NCBI GenBank assembly: GCA_023144075.1
Contig: JAGLGJ010000044.1
Span: 1 to 7,913, forward strand
Reading direction: 5' to 3'
Length of the DNA stretch: 7,913 nucleotides
From: Candidatus Bathyarchaeota archaeon
Lineage (GTDB): Archaea > Thermoproteota > Bathyarchaeia > 40CM-2-53-6 > RBG-13-38-9
The number at the start of each line of letters is the position of its first letter. Position 1 is the first letter of the stretch. The notes beneath the pieces were generated by a model. The model had not been told where the DNA came from and ran no database searches. It was given only the letters and a program-made list of their open reading frames with translations. Made by a program: the position numbers and the translations under genes. Positions 1 to 7,046 of this stretch are shown in pieces.

Positions 1-644
1 ATTTGGGCTTCAGAAGTTAACCATTCCGCTCCGACTCTACCTGGTGCAACAATAACATATTTGCTTTTGATTTTTTCTCTGTCTTTGGACTCAACACCCT
101 CTATCTTTCCATCTTTTACTATTAGGCCTTTTACTTCAGTTGAGGTTCTGATCTTGACTTTCTTTTGAAGAAATTGTTTTGCTTTGCTTAGAACTTTGCC
201 GCAATTCTCCGTACCTAAATGTCGTATACGAGAAGGAACAAGTTTCAGCCCAACTAATGCTGCCTTTCTTTCTATCTCTTCGATCTTATTATTATCTGTT
301 CCATAGAGTTTCTTGGGAGCGCCGAATTTTACATAAACTGAGTCTACATAATCTATTAGTCTGTTCAATTCAACTAGATCGATGTACTTGTCAAGCCATC
401 CCCCTACCTCAGATGAGAGTGTAAGCTTTCCATCACTAAAGGCTCCAGATCCTCCCCAACCTGTTAAAAGGTCACATGGATCACATCTCACGCATCCAAA
501 ACCGCGATCAGCAGAGCATTTTCGTTTCTCCAGCTGAAGACCCATATCAACCATTAAGATATTCAAATTGGTCTTATTGACTAGCTCTAACGCAGAAAAT
601 ATTCCTGCAGGTCCGCAACCAATGATTGTTACGTCATAACTCAA
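1..644 (-). CDS. FAD-dependent oxidoreductase of the COG2509 family, 3' end outside the window
   Basis: This is the N-terminal 214 residues of a probable flavoprotein; the frame is open to the window edge, so the C-terminal half is missing. The start is TTG at 644, preceded by GAGGTA with six bases of spacing, and no other start fits before the Rossmann strand. Residues 7-21 carry the FAD-binding fold (GCGPAG at 9-14). Residues 62-74 read GWGGSGAFSDGKL, a stretch I recognise as characteristic of COG2509, and residues 198-205 (IVAPGRVG) match the second FAD-contact motif. Between them lies a cysteine cluster, C43-x7-C51-x2-C54-x2-C57. Family members are called NAD(P)/FAD-dependent dehydrogenases, but to my knowledge the substrate is not established, so I give no reaction. 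It has its own promoter-like sequence in a 100-bp gap after purM, so it may be a separate unit. Family placement is fairly sure; function is unknown. Confidence 0.85.
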   Translation of the reverse strand, partial: MSYDVTIIGCGPAGIFSALELVNKTNLNILMVDMGLQLEKRKCSADRGFGCVRCDPCDLLTGWGGSGAFSDGKLTLSSEVGGWLDKYIDLVELNRLIDYVDSVYVKFGAPKKLYGTDNNKIEEIERKAALVGLKLVPSRIRHLGTENCGKVLSKAKQFLQKKVKIRTSTEVKGLIVKDGKIEGVESKDREKIKSKYVIVAPGRVGAEWLTSEAQ

Positions 645-650
645 GAAATT

Positions 651-656
651 TACCTC
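651..656 (-). promoter_or_regulatory. Shine-Dalgarno site of the COG2509 gene
   Basis: GAGGTA on the minus strand, six bases before the TTG at 644. It is among the clearest ribosome binding sites in the window, and it decides the start of the flavoprotein gene because no ATG or GTG is available there. Confidence 0.6.
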
Positions 657-684
657 GGAGCCCCAAGAATGGCAATGAGATTCT

Positions 685-693
685 GATATAAGC
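685..693 (-). promoter_or_regulatory. Candidate archaeal TATA box for the COG2509 gene
   Basis: GCTTATATC on the minus strand lies in the 100-bp gap after purM (645-744). A start site about 26 bases downstream would fall near 662, giving a short leader that still includes the GAGGTA site. The call rests on composition and spacing only; read-through from the purine operon is equally possible because I see no T-run terminator on this strand. Confidence 0.35.
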
Positions 694-744
694 TTACCTT
701 TTTTTTGAAAATTATGATGTTGGCTTTTGATATTAATGAAATTT

Positions 745-1809
745 TTATAGGGAAATAGTTCTGTCTTTTGTTGTCAGTCTAACACCAGTTTCATTTATGA
801 CGTTTCCGATAATATGAGTTCTTAACCCTAATTTATCACATGACGAAATTATTTGGTCTGTATTCGTCTTGTCAGACATCATACAGAGTCCGATTCCCAT
901 ATTGAATGTCTTGTACATCTCATCATCAGTAATTTTTCCGATATCGTGTATTAGCTTGAATATTGGCTGAGGTTCTGGCATATTCTGTAAATGAAATCCT
1001 ACATTTGCGTGTGGTTCAAAACGCTTGAGTTTTGAGAAAGCTCCTCCAGTTATATGAGCTATCCCATGTATCTCTGCATTTTGTATTGCAGTCATTACCG
1101 CTGGAACATAGATTTTCGTTGGTTCTAGGAGTTCTTCTCCTAGAGGTCGACCAATTTCAGGTATTTCTTTTTCCAAAGAATATTTTGCATTCTCGATTAG
1201 GATCTTTCTTGCAAGAGAGAGCCCATTGCTATGTATTCCACTACTCTCAATCCCTAAGATTATATCTCCAGATGATAATTTATCCCCCATAATAATTGAA
1301 TCAGTATTAATCACGCCTAAACAGAATGCAGCTAGATCGAATCCTCGTCCTGGTATAGCACCTTTGATTACGTCAGGCATAATAGCTGTCTCGCCCCCAA
1401 CTATATTCAGATTTATTTCTTTCGCAGCATTCACTAAACCCTTCATTATTTCATGCAACATTATCTCATCTGGCTTTTCCAAAGCCAAGTAATCGATTAA
1501 CGTTGTTGGTTCTGCTCCAATACAGATAAGATCGTTTACACACATAGCAACACAATCTATTCCTATTGTATCAAATTTGTTCATCAATTGAGCGATTAGT
1601 ACTTTAGTTCCGCATCCATCACAATGGAGTGCAAGTGCTTTTCCTTCACCAATATCTATGAGTGAAGCATAGTGTCCGAAACCTTTTATTACGTCACAAA
1701 GCTTACCCTTTCGAAAATCATAAGTATTCTTTATTAATTTTGCAATTGTAGCGTGACTGGCTCTGATCTTTTCTCTATCTACACCAGCTTTCTCATAGTT
1801 CCAATTCAA
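745..1809 (-). CDS. purM: Phosphoribosylformylglycinamidine cyclo-ligase (AIR synthetase)
   Basis: PurM closes the imidazole ring: FGAM plus ATP gives AIR, ADP and phosphate, in the cytoplasm, as a dimer in known family members. At 354 residues it has normal length. Visible motifs in order are YEKAGVD (5-11), HCDGCGTK (62-69), the ND pair at 92-93 within the ATP/metal-binding segment, GGETA at 138-142, SSGIHSNG (189-196), HITGGAF (252-258) and FNMGIG (302-307). The start is TTG at 1809, supported by GGAG at 1818-1821 with eight bases of spacing and lying two bases after the purE stop. It is the last gene of the purine cluster. Its substrate is the product of PurS/Q/L encoded upstream, and its product is the substrate for the PurE step. 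Nothing appears broken. Confidence 0.97.
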   Translation of the reverse strand: MNWNYEKAGVDREKIRASHATIAKLIKNTYDFRKGKLCDVIKGFGHYASLIDIGEGKALALHCDGCGTKVLIAQLMNKFDTIGIDCVAMCVNDLICIGAEPTTLIDYLALEKPDEIMLHEIMKGLVNAAKEINLNIVGGETAIMPDVIKGAIPGRGFDLAAFCLGVINTDSIIMGDKLSSGDIILGIESSGIHSNGLSLARKILIENAKYSLEKEIPEIGRPLGEELLEPTKIYVPAVMTAIQNAEIHGIAHITGGAFSKLKRFEPHANVGFHLQNMPEPQPIFKLIHDIGKITDDEMYKTFNMGIGLCMMSDKTNTDQIISSCDKLGLRTHIIGNVINETGVRLTTKDRTISL

Positions 1810-1811
1810 TA

Positions 1812-2252
1812 CTATCGCTCCAAATTAGAAATCAATTCAGGATATGATAAAGATAGAATTCTAATAGCTAGAAAAGCAGCATTTTCTCCGTTATCTATTC
1901 CTACTGTTGCAACAGGAACTTGTTTAGGCATTTGCATGGTTGCAAGAAGAGCATCTAAACCTTCCAGCTTCACATTAACTGGAACTCCAATAACTGGTCT
2001 AGATGTTCTTGATGCTATAAATCCTGAAAGTTGAGCTGATAGACCAGCTATGGCTATAAAGACAAGGACTTTTGATGAATCAATATATTTGGAAAGTTCT
2101 TTTGGGTTTCTGTGTGCAGAAAGAATTTTCTTTTCATAAGGTATGTTGAATTTTTCGAGAATTTTTATTGTCTTTTCAGCAATGTGGTTGTCACTTTCAC
2201 TGCCTAAAACAACAGCTACAAGTTTTTTTAGTTTTTTATTATTCCTTTTCAA
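1812..2252 (-). CDS. purE: PurE-type carboxyaminoimidazole ribonucleotide mutase or AIR carboxylase
   Basis: PurE makes CAIR. Class I enzymes rearrange N5-CAIR made by PurK; class II enzymes carboxylate AIR directly. At 146 residues it is slightly shorter than many. GSESD (17-21) starts the nucleotide-binding loop, and SAHRNP (45-50) holds the catalytic histidine, H47. The late segment with MQMP (106-109) and VPVATVGID (112-120) resembles class I. However, the loop that reads AGGAAHLPG in E. coli reads AGLSAQLSG here (69-77), so the residue matching E. coli His75 is Gln74. No purK is present in this window, so the class stays open. The start is TTG at 2252, overlapping the purF stop by four bases (TTGA). 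Its ribosome binding site is poor, which suggests translation is coupled to purF. The lysine-rich N-terminus (residues 2-10) has no visible function. Confidence 0.94.
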   Translation of the reverse strand: MKRNNKKLKKLVAVVLGSESDNHIAEKTIKILEKFNIPYEKKILSAHRNPKELSKYIDSSKVLVFIAIAGLSAQLSGFIASRTSRPVIGVPVNVKLEGLDALLATMQMPKQVPVATVGIDNGENAAFLAIRILSLSYPELISNLER

Positions 2253-3688
2253 GCTGGAATTTCAGTCTCCCATATTCTGGTTTTTCTAGTTCCAGTCTTT
2301 TCTTTCATAGTTTCCAGAACTCTTTGTGCATATGGTGTAGGATATTCACCTTTTAGACATCCTAGACAAAGATCTTCTTCTGGAATGTTGATGGCTTTTA
2401 TTAGACCTTCTAGGGTCTGATAGCCTAAGCTATCTGTGCCGATTTTTCTCTGTATACTTTCCAAATCTACTTTTGCGGCAATTAATTCTCCATAGCTTGC
2501 TATGTCTATTCCATAGAAACATGGGGAGATTATAGGTGGACAGGTACTCATAAGATGGACTTTATTTGCCCCTGCATTTCTGAGCATTTGAACGATAACT
2601 TTACTTGTGGTACCTCTGACGATGCTGTCGTCGATTATAAGTACGTTTTTTTCACTAACTGCAGATTTGAGGGGGTTGATTTTCAGTTTTATCGCAGAAT
2701 CTCTATCTTTTTGTCGTGGCATTATGAAGGTTCTGTGGATATACCTATTTTTTATCAAGCCTTCAGCTACAGGTACTCCTGTTTGGTAAGAATAACCTTC
2801 AGCTGCTGTTCTTGAGGTATCAGGAACAGGAACTACAACATCAGGTTTAGTATCATATGTCTTGGCTAAGTTAATGCCTAGGTTGAATCTTACATCGTAA
2901 ACACTTTTTCCTTCAAGAACTGAATCAACACGGCTGAAATAGACAAATTCAAACATACAATGTGCTTTCCTTTTGCATGAGTGGTAGCAGTATTTTTTGC
3001 AAGTATCTTTAGTCGCGATAGTTATTGTTCCTGGCTCCAAATCTCCTACCAAATTTATGTTGTTACTATCCAAAGCCACACTCTCAGAAGCAAAAGCTAT
3101 CGTATTTCCCTTTCTACCTTGACAAAGTGGCCTTAGACCTAATGGGTCTCTTACTGCGATTAATTCTCGATTTCTTGTTAAGATTACTAGCGAGTAAGCT
3201 CCGTCAACCTGTGATGATAACTCCTTAAATGAGGAAATGTAATCTCCACTTTTGTCATAATTCATCCTGAGAAGTTTCAGTATAACCTCAGCATCACTGT
3301 TGGCTTTGAGTTTTAATCCTTCATTCTTTATCTTTTTTCTTAGATGCATGTAGTTTGCTAAATTTCCATTGTGTCCTAAGGCAAACATGTTATCTGTCAT
3401 AGGTTGGGCATTAACCAGTGTTGATGTGCCAGTAGTAGAGTATCTAACATGACCTATTCCCATATTTCCAGAAAGTGTCCATAGTTTTGGTTTCAGATTT
3501 TGAGATACGAGCCCCCTGACTCTTCTTGAAGATATTCTTCCATTCTTGATAATTGATATTCCTGAGGATTCTTGTCCTCTATGCTGAAGAGACATTAATC
3601 CATAATATATGTTGAGAACTGCATCTTGCTGTGGATTACTTATACCAAAGATACCACAAGCATCTTTTTTTCCTCTTTGGATCTGCAT
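2249..3688 (-). CDS. purF: Amidophosphoribosyltransferase (glutamine PRPP amidotransferase)
   Basis: PurF catalyses the first committed step of purine synthesis: PRPP plus glutamine gives phosphoribosylamine, glutamate and pyrophosphate. At 479 residues it has family length. The N-terminal glutaminase is an Ntn-hydrolase: CGIFG at 11-15 puts the nucleophile at C11 behind a ten-residue propeptide that must be removed, as in the Bacillus type. HRGQES (36-41), GHVRYSTTG (79-87) and HNGNL (106-110) follow. The phosphoribosyltransferase half has the PRPP loop DDSIVRGTT at 353-361. Four cysteines, C244, C390, C441 and C444, match the pattern of the [4Fe-4S] ligands of Bacillus subtilis PurF. Three further cysteines (230, 234, 238) sit just before C244. 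The start is ATG at 3688, one base after the purL stop; the ORF overlaps purE by four bases. Feedback inhibition by purine nucleotides is known for the family but not visible here. Confidence 0.97.
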   Translation of the reverse strand: MQIQRGKKDACGIFGISNPQQDAVLNIYYGLMSLQHRGQESSGISIIKNGRISSRRVRGLVSQNLKPKLWTLSGNMGIGHVRYSTTGTSTLVNAQPMTDNMFALGHNGNLANYMHLRKKIKNEGLKLKANSDAEVILKLLRMNYDKSGDYISSFKELSSQVDGAYSLVILTRNRELIAVRDPLGLRPLCQGRKGNTIAFASESVALDSNNINLVGDLEPGTITIATKDTCKKYCYHSCKRKAHCMFEFVYFSRVDSVLEGKSVYDVRFNLGINLAKTYDTKPDVVVPVPDTSRTAAEGYSYQTGVPVAEGLIKNRYIHRTFIMPRQKDRDSAIKLKINPLKSAVSEKNVLIIDDSIVRGTTSKVIVQMLRNAGANKVHLMSTCPPIISPCFYGIDIASYGELIAAKVDLESIQRKIGTDSLGYQTLEGLIKAINIPEEDLCLGCLKGEYPTPYAQRVLETMKEKTGTRKTRIWETEIPA

Positions 3689-3689
3689 T

Positions 3690-5903
3690 TCAAGGGCCCA
3701 CCATGGCTTCTGGAATAGCTCTCTCCCATGTTTCTCTCATTTGATCAATTGAATTCCAAGCGATCCTTTTTTTTCCCCAAGTGATTTCATAATTGTCACT
3801 TGAAACTTCACCTATTATGGCAGCTGGGGCTCCATTTTTCCTTGCAAGTCTCAAAACTTTTCTCGCAAGAGGTTTTGGTGTAGTAACTATGAATCTAGCA
3901 TTCGACTCTGAGAATAGAAGGTCATCAATCCTAACTTTTATATTACGTGGGATCAATTTTGCATCAATTTTCAGACCGAGATTACCTTTGATTGCCATTT
4001 CTGCAAGCGTAATGGAGATTCCGCCCCGTGAGCAGTCGTGAGCTGCTGTAAGATATCCATTCCTAATTGCTTCTATGATACTTCTTATTGAAGCATTCTC
4101 TCTAGAAACAACAGCATTTGGAGGTTTACCTTTAGGAAAATCTATAAGTCTGTAATATTGTGACCCGCCTAATTCTGAGTATGTTTTGCCTATCATAATT
4201 ATTGATTGGCCTGTTCTTTTAAGGGCAATATTTGTTATCAGTTTCAGGTCTTCTATTAGTCCTAACATTACTATTGTGGTTGAAGGTTTTACAGCATTTC
4301 CAGTTGTTTCATCTTCATTGTAGAAGCTGACATTACCACCGACGCATGGAATTTTTAAACCTTTAAGCATATATGACATTCCGTTTATCGCCTGTCTGAA
4401 CTGCCAGTAAACATTTGGATTCTCTGGATTTCCAAAGTTACAACAATCTGTTATAGCTATAGGCTCAGCACCAGTGGCCACTACATTACGAGCTGCCTCG
4501 GCTACTGCTGAAGCATGTCCATTGTAAGGATCAAGAAAACAATGGACACTATTACAATCCGCCTTTATTGCTACAGCCTTATTCTTTCCAATCAGTCTAA
4601 GTACAGCTGCATCCGAATCTCCAGGCTTTAAAACAGTTCTAACTCCAACTTCATGGTCATACTGTCTGTATATAATATCCTTGCTAGCAATATTTGCTGT
4701 TTGTAATAAATGAAATATTGTTTTCGAGATATTACTAGGAATTGCAGGTCTTGAAATAGATTTTTTACTTTTGATTTTAGGTTTTTTTGCTACTCTTACA
4801 GCCAACGGAGAATTTGTTAACAGCTTTGCAGGAATATTTACAATAATTCTGCCATTATACTTGGCGACTAGGTTACCAGTATGAGTTACTTTTCCAATAA
4901 TAGAGTATGAAAGCCCCCATCGCTCAAATATCTCTAAGACTTTTCTTTGGCCTTCTGGAATAACGGTGAATAACAATCTCTCTTGAGATTCAGATAATAA
5001 TATTTCATATGGGGTCATCTTACCCTCTCTAACATGAATAACATTGAGATCTATTTCTAGTCCTGAATTACCTTTACTTGACATCTCAGAAAGTGCACAT
5101 GTAAGTCCTCCTCCACCAAGATCCTTGACCGCAGTTACTTTACCTGTTCTTAAAGCTTCAAGAGTTGCTTCAATTGCTAGTTTCTTAACAAATGGATCGC
5201 CAATCTGAACTGCTGGCCTATCTAATTCTGATTCTTCCCCGATAACTCGTGATGCAAAGGTTACACCGTGTATACCATCTCTACCTGTGGATCCCCCTAC
5301 TAGAATTATTATGTCCCCTGGATTATCCATTCTTCCAAGTTTAAGATCTTTTAATTTACCAAATCCAAGGCATCCTACGTTTACCAAACAATTAGTTTCA
5401 AAACTTTCATCAAATTCAACTTCCCCTGCAATGGTGGGTATACCAGTGCAATTACCATAGTCTGCTATTCCCTTCACAACATTTTGGAACAGCCATTTGC
5501 TATGACTGCTTTGTAGATTTCCAAAACGTAATGAGTCAAGTAATCCAACTGGTCTACAATTCATACACAAAATATCTCTTATTATCCCTCCTATTCCAGT
5601 TGCTGCGCCATTATAGGGCTCAATTGCAGATGGATGATTATGACTTTCAACCTTAAAGGCAACAATATCACCATCACCAATATCTACTACACCTGAGTCA
5701 TATCCTGGTCCTACGACTACTTTCTTGCCTTCTTTAGGTAGTTTTTGAAGGAGTTTTCTACTGCTCTTATATGAGCAGTGTTCAGACCACATAACATCGA
5801 TCATACCGAGCTCTGTTTCATTTGGCTCTCTGCCAAGTCTTATCTGAGCTTCCTTTATTTCCTTTTGCGTTAGATTCAGTTTAATAGTAGATCTTTCATC
5901 CAA
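3690..5903 (-). CDS. purL: FGAM synthase subunit PurL (small form)
   Basis: PurL is the synthetase subunit that uses ATP and ammonia to turn FGAR into FGAM. At 737 residues it is the small form, which lacks fused glutaminase and PurS domains and works with PurQ and PurS. It is an internally duplicated PurM-like protein. The first half has WSEHCSY (39-45), ESHNHPS (86-92, with catalytic-region histidines), GGSTGRDGIHG (203-213) and DLGGGGL (261-267). The second half has AVAEAARN (466-473), TDCCNFGNPE (485-494), GGNVSFYNE (522-530) and HDCSRGG (622-628). A basic linker of about 20 residues (370-390) joins them. The start is TTG at 5903, the only start codon between the in-frame stop at 5931-5933 and the conserved region; it follows the purQ stop by 11 bases and has a weak ribosome binding site. 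The ORF ends one base before purF. Confidence 0.97.
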   Translation of the reverse strand: MDERSTIKLNLTQKEIKEAQIRLGREPNETELGMIDVMWSEHCSYKSSRKLLQKLPKEGKKVVVGPGYDSGVVDIGDGDIVAFKVESHNHPSAIEPYNGAATGIGGIIRDILCMNCRPVGLLDSLRFGNLQSSHSKWLFQNVVKGIADYGNCTGIPTIAGEVEFDESFETNCLVNVGCLGFGKLKDLKLGRMDNPGDIIILVGGSTGRDGIHGVTFASRVIGEESELDRPAVQIGDPFVKKLAIEATLEALRTGKVTAVKDLGGGGLTCALSEMSSKGNSGLEIDLNVIHVREGKMTPYEILLSESQERLLFTVIPEGQRKVLEIFERWGLSYSIIGKVTHTGNLVAKYNGRIIVNIPAKLLTNSPLAVRVAKKPKIKSKKSISRPAIPSNISKTIFHLLQTANIASKDIIYRQYDHEVGVRTVLKPGDSDAAVLRLIGKNKAVAIKADCNSVHCFLDPYNGHASAVAEAARNVVATGAEPIAITDCCNFGNPENPNVYWQFRQAINGMSYMLKGLKIPCVGGNVSFYNEDETTGNAVKPSTTIVMLGLIEDLKLITNIALKRTGQSIIMIGKTYSELGGSQYYRLIDFPKGKPPNAVVSRENASIRSIIEAIRNGYLTAAHDCSRGGISITLAEMAIKGNLGLKIDAKLIPRNIKVRIDDLLFSESNARFIVTTPKPLARKVLRLARKNGAPAAIIGEVSSDNYEITWGKKRIAWNSIDQMRETWERAIPEAMVGP

Positions 5904-5914
5904 AATTATCAGAC

Positions 5915-6607
5915 TCAGGTATGAACAAATCTATTTAATATTTTGAGACCGTCGCTACTTGAGAATGGACTTAATATTTTTTCAGATGCGCGTTCTGGAT
6001 GTGGCATGAGACCAAAAACATTTCTATCATTATTACATATTCCCGCTATAGAGTCCATAGAACCGTTTGGATTCCCAATTTTAGTTAAATTGCCATTTTC
6101 ATCTACATATCTAAGGACTATTTGATCGTTTTCACGTAGATCTTTGAGACCTTTTGGATCGATTGTATATCTTCCTTCAGCATGTGCTATTGGAATTTTT
6201 AAAATTGTTCCTTCTGAAATATTTCTTGTGAAATCTGTATTATTTGTTTCAACTTTAATGTTAACCCACTTGCATATGAAGGTCCTAGTTTGATTACTTA
6301 AAAGTGCTCCAGGTAAGAGTTCAGATTCTATTAGGATTTGAAACCCATTACAAATTCCAATTATTGGTTTTCCTTCTTGAGCCATAATTTCTACTTGATC
6401 TATAGCAGGACTGTGTGCTGCTATAATTCCGGCCCTGAGATAGTCACCATAAGAGAATCCCCCTGGTAAGATAGCCCCATCATAATCTTCAGCTTTGAAA
6501 TTAGTATGCCACACTAAATCTGTTTCAATTTGGAGAACATCTTTCAAGACATGAAATATATCTAAATCACAATTTGATCCAGGGAATTGTATTACTGCTG
6601 TCTTCAC
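5915..6607 (-). CDS. purQ: FGAM synthase glutaminase subunit PurQ
   Basis: PurQ is a class I glutamine amidotransferase that frees ammonia from glutamine and passes it to PurL. At 230 residues it is a complete, free-standing subunit. The N-terminus has FPGSNCD (8-14), typical of the family. GGFSYGDYLRAG (49-60) forms the oxyanion/substrate region, GICNGFQ (84-90) carries the nucleophile C86, and PHPERA (202-207) supplies H203 and E205, so the Cys-His-Glu triad is intact. The start is GTG at 6607, overlapping the purS stop by four bases (GTGA). GAGG at 6612-6615 lies four bases upstream, the strongest ribosome binding site inside the operon. Complex formation with PurL depends on PurS in studied systems, and the gene order here agrees with balanced production of the three subunits. 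Confidence 0.97.
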   Translation of the reverse strand: MKTAVIQFPGSNCDLDIFHVLKDVLQIETDLVWHTNFKAEDYDGAILPGGFSYGDYLRAGIIAAHSPAIDQVEIMAQEGKPIIGICNGFQILIESELLPGALLSNQTRTFICKWVNIKVETNNTDFTRNISEGTILKIPIAHAEGRYTIDPKGLKDLRENDQIVLRYVDENGNLTKIGNPNGSMDSIAGICNNDRNVFGLMPHPERASEKILSPFSSSDGLKILNRFVHT

Positions 6608-6870
6608 AATTCCTCACTTTTTATTCGAATAGAGCATGTATGAACTACAGGGTTGTATATTCTAAGTGAGTTAGACATTTCTCTTACAATATGTTCTGCT
6701 TCTTCTTTTTTTTCTGCCTTAACTGATAGCTTAAGATACTTTCCTGTTCTGACATTCGTTATTGATTGGAATCCCCCTCTGTTAATGAGGTCTCTAGTTA
6801 TTGTTTCGCCTTCAGGATCTCTTGCCATTTTCTTATTCTCGATAATTATCTCAACATTAAAGGATGGCAA
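6604..6870 (-). CDS. purS: FGAM synthase subunit PurS
   Basis: PurS is a small non-catalytic subunit that bridges PurQ and PurL and is needed for ammonia transfer. The protein has 88 residues, close to the usual 80-85. It shows the alternating beta-alpha pattern of the family: strand FNVEIIIE (4-11), the conserved DPEGETI segment (18-24), a helix, strand YLKLSVKA (45-52) and a charged helix with KKEEAEHIV (54-62). No cysteine or histidine cluster suggests catalysis. The start is TTG at 6870; the frame upstream meets a TGA three codons earlier, so this is the only usual start. An ATGATG just upstream is in a different frame. No strong Shine-Dalgarno site is present, so the transcript could be nearly leaderless. 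It is the first gene of the purine cluster and overlaps purQ by four bases. Confidence 0.93.
   Translation of the reverse strand: MPSFNVEIIIENKKMARDPEGETITRDLINRGGFQSITNVRTGKYLKLSVKAEKKEEAEHIVREMSNSLRIYNPVVHTCSIRIKSEEL
6612..6615 (-). promoter_or_regulatory. Shine-Dalgarno site of purQ inside the end of purS
   Basis: GAGG on the minus strand lies in the last codons of purS, four bases before the GTG of purQ. Together with the GTGA overlap it supports this start and translational coupling of the two subunits. Confidence 0.55.
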
Positions 6871-6900
6871 ATTTAATCATCATTTGATTATTTTGGAAAC

Positions 6901-6908
6901 TAATTAAA
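6901..6908 (-). promoter_or_regulatory. Candidate proximal TATA-like box for the purine operon
   Basis: TTTAATTA on the minus strand is centred about 35 bases before the purS TTG. A start roughly 26 bases downstream would fall near 6878, leaving a leader of only some eight bases, which fits the absence of a clear ribosome binding site. The whole spacer is AT-rich, so the match is weak evidence, and it competes with the better TATA match at 6988-6995. Confidence 0.25.
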
Positions 6909-6987
6909 TTGAACCTGCTGGGAATGTTTTACTCAGCTAGTTGTTATGATGGTCTAAGAATACCATATGTAGCATGTTCTTATAGCT

Positions 6988-6995
6988 ATTATATA
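6988..6995 (-). promoter_or_regulatory. Candidate distal TATA box for the purine operon
   Basis: TATATAAT on the minus strand is the best TATA match in the 176-bp spacer between the phosphoesterase and purS (6871-7046). Use of this box would start transcripts near 6965 and give a leader of about 95 bases. The bases just upstream are not purine-rich, so a TFB recognition element is not obvious. The rest of the spacer shows no gene, tRNA or strong hairpin. Confidence 0.3.
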
Positions 6996-7046
6996 CAAAA
7001 TAGAGTGAATGATGTGAGGCTAAATTAACTTGTTTATGTTAAAGTT

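Noticed and set aside
179..424. Plus-strand open frames, here and opposite the purine genes, as extra genes.
   Set aside because: They lie antisense to strongly conserved coding sequence, have no recognisable protein features and are explained as shadows of the minus-strand genes.
699..706. Run of eight T as a terminator after purM.
   Set aside because: The T-run is on the plus strand; the transcripts here are minus-strand and would read A.
6917..6937. Hairpin GCTGGG / CTCAGC with a nine-base loop as a terminator or regulatory stem.
   Set aside because: Only six pairs, with an A-C mismatch in the minus-strand RNA that would matter here, and no T-run follows.
6901..6965. A possible tRNA, because AGCAGGTTCAATT on the minus strand resembles a T-arm.
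   Set aside because: No matching acceptor stem, anticodon arm or D-arm could be paired around it.
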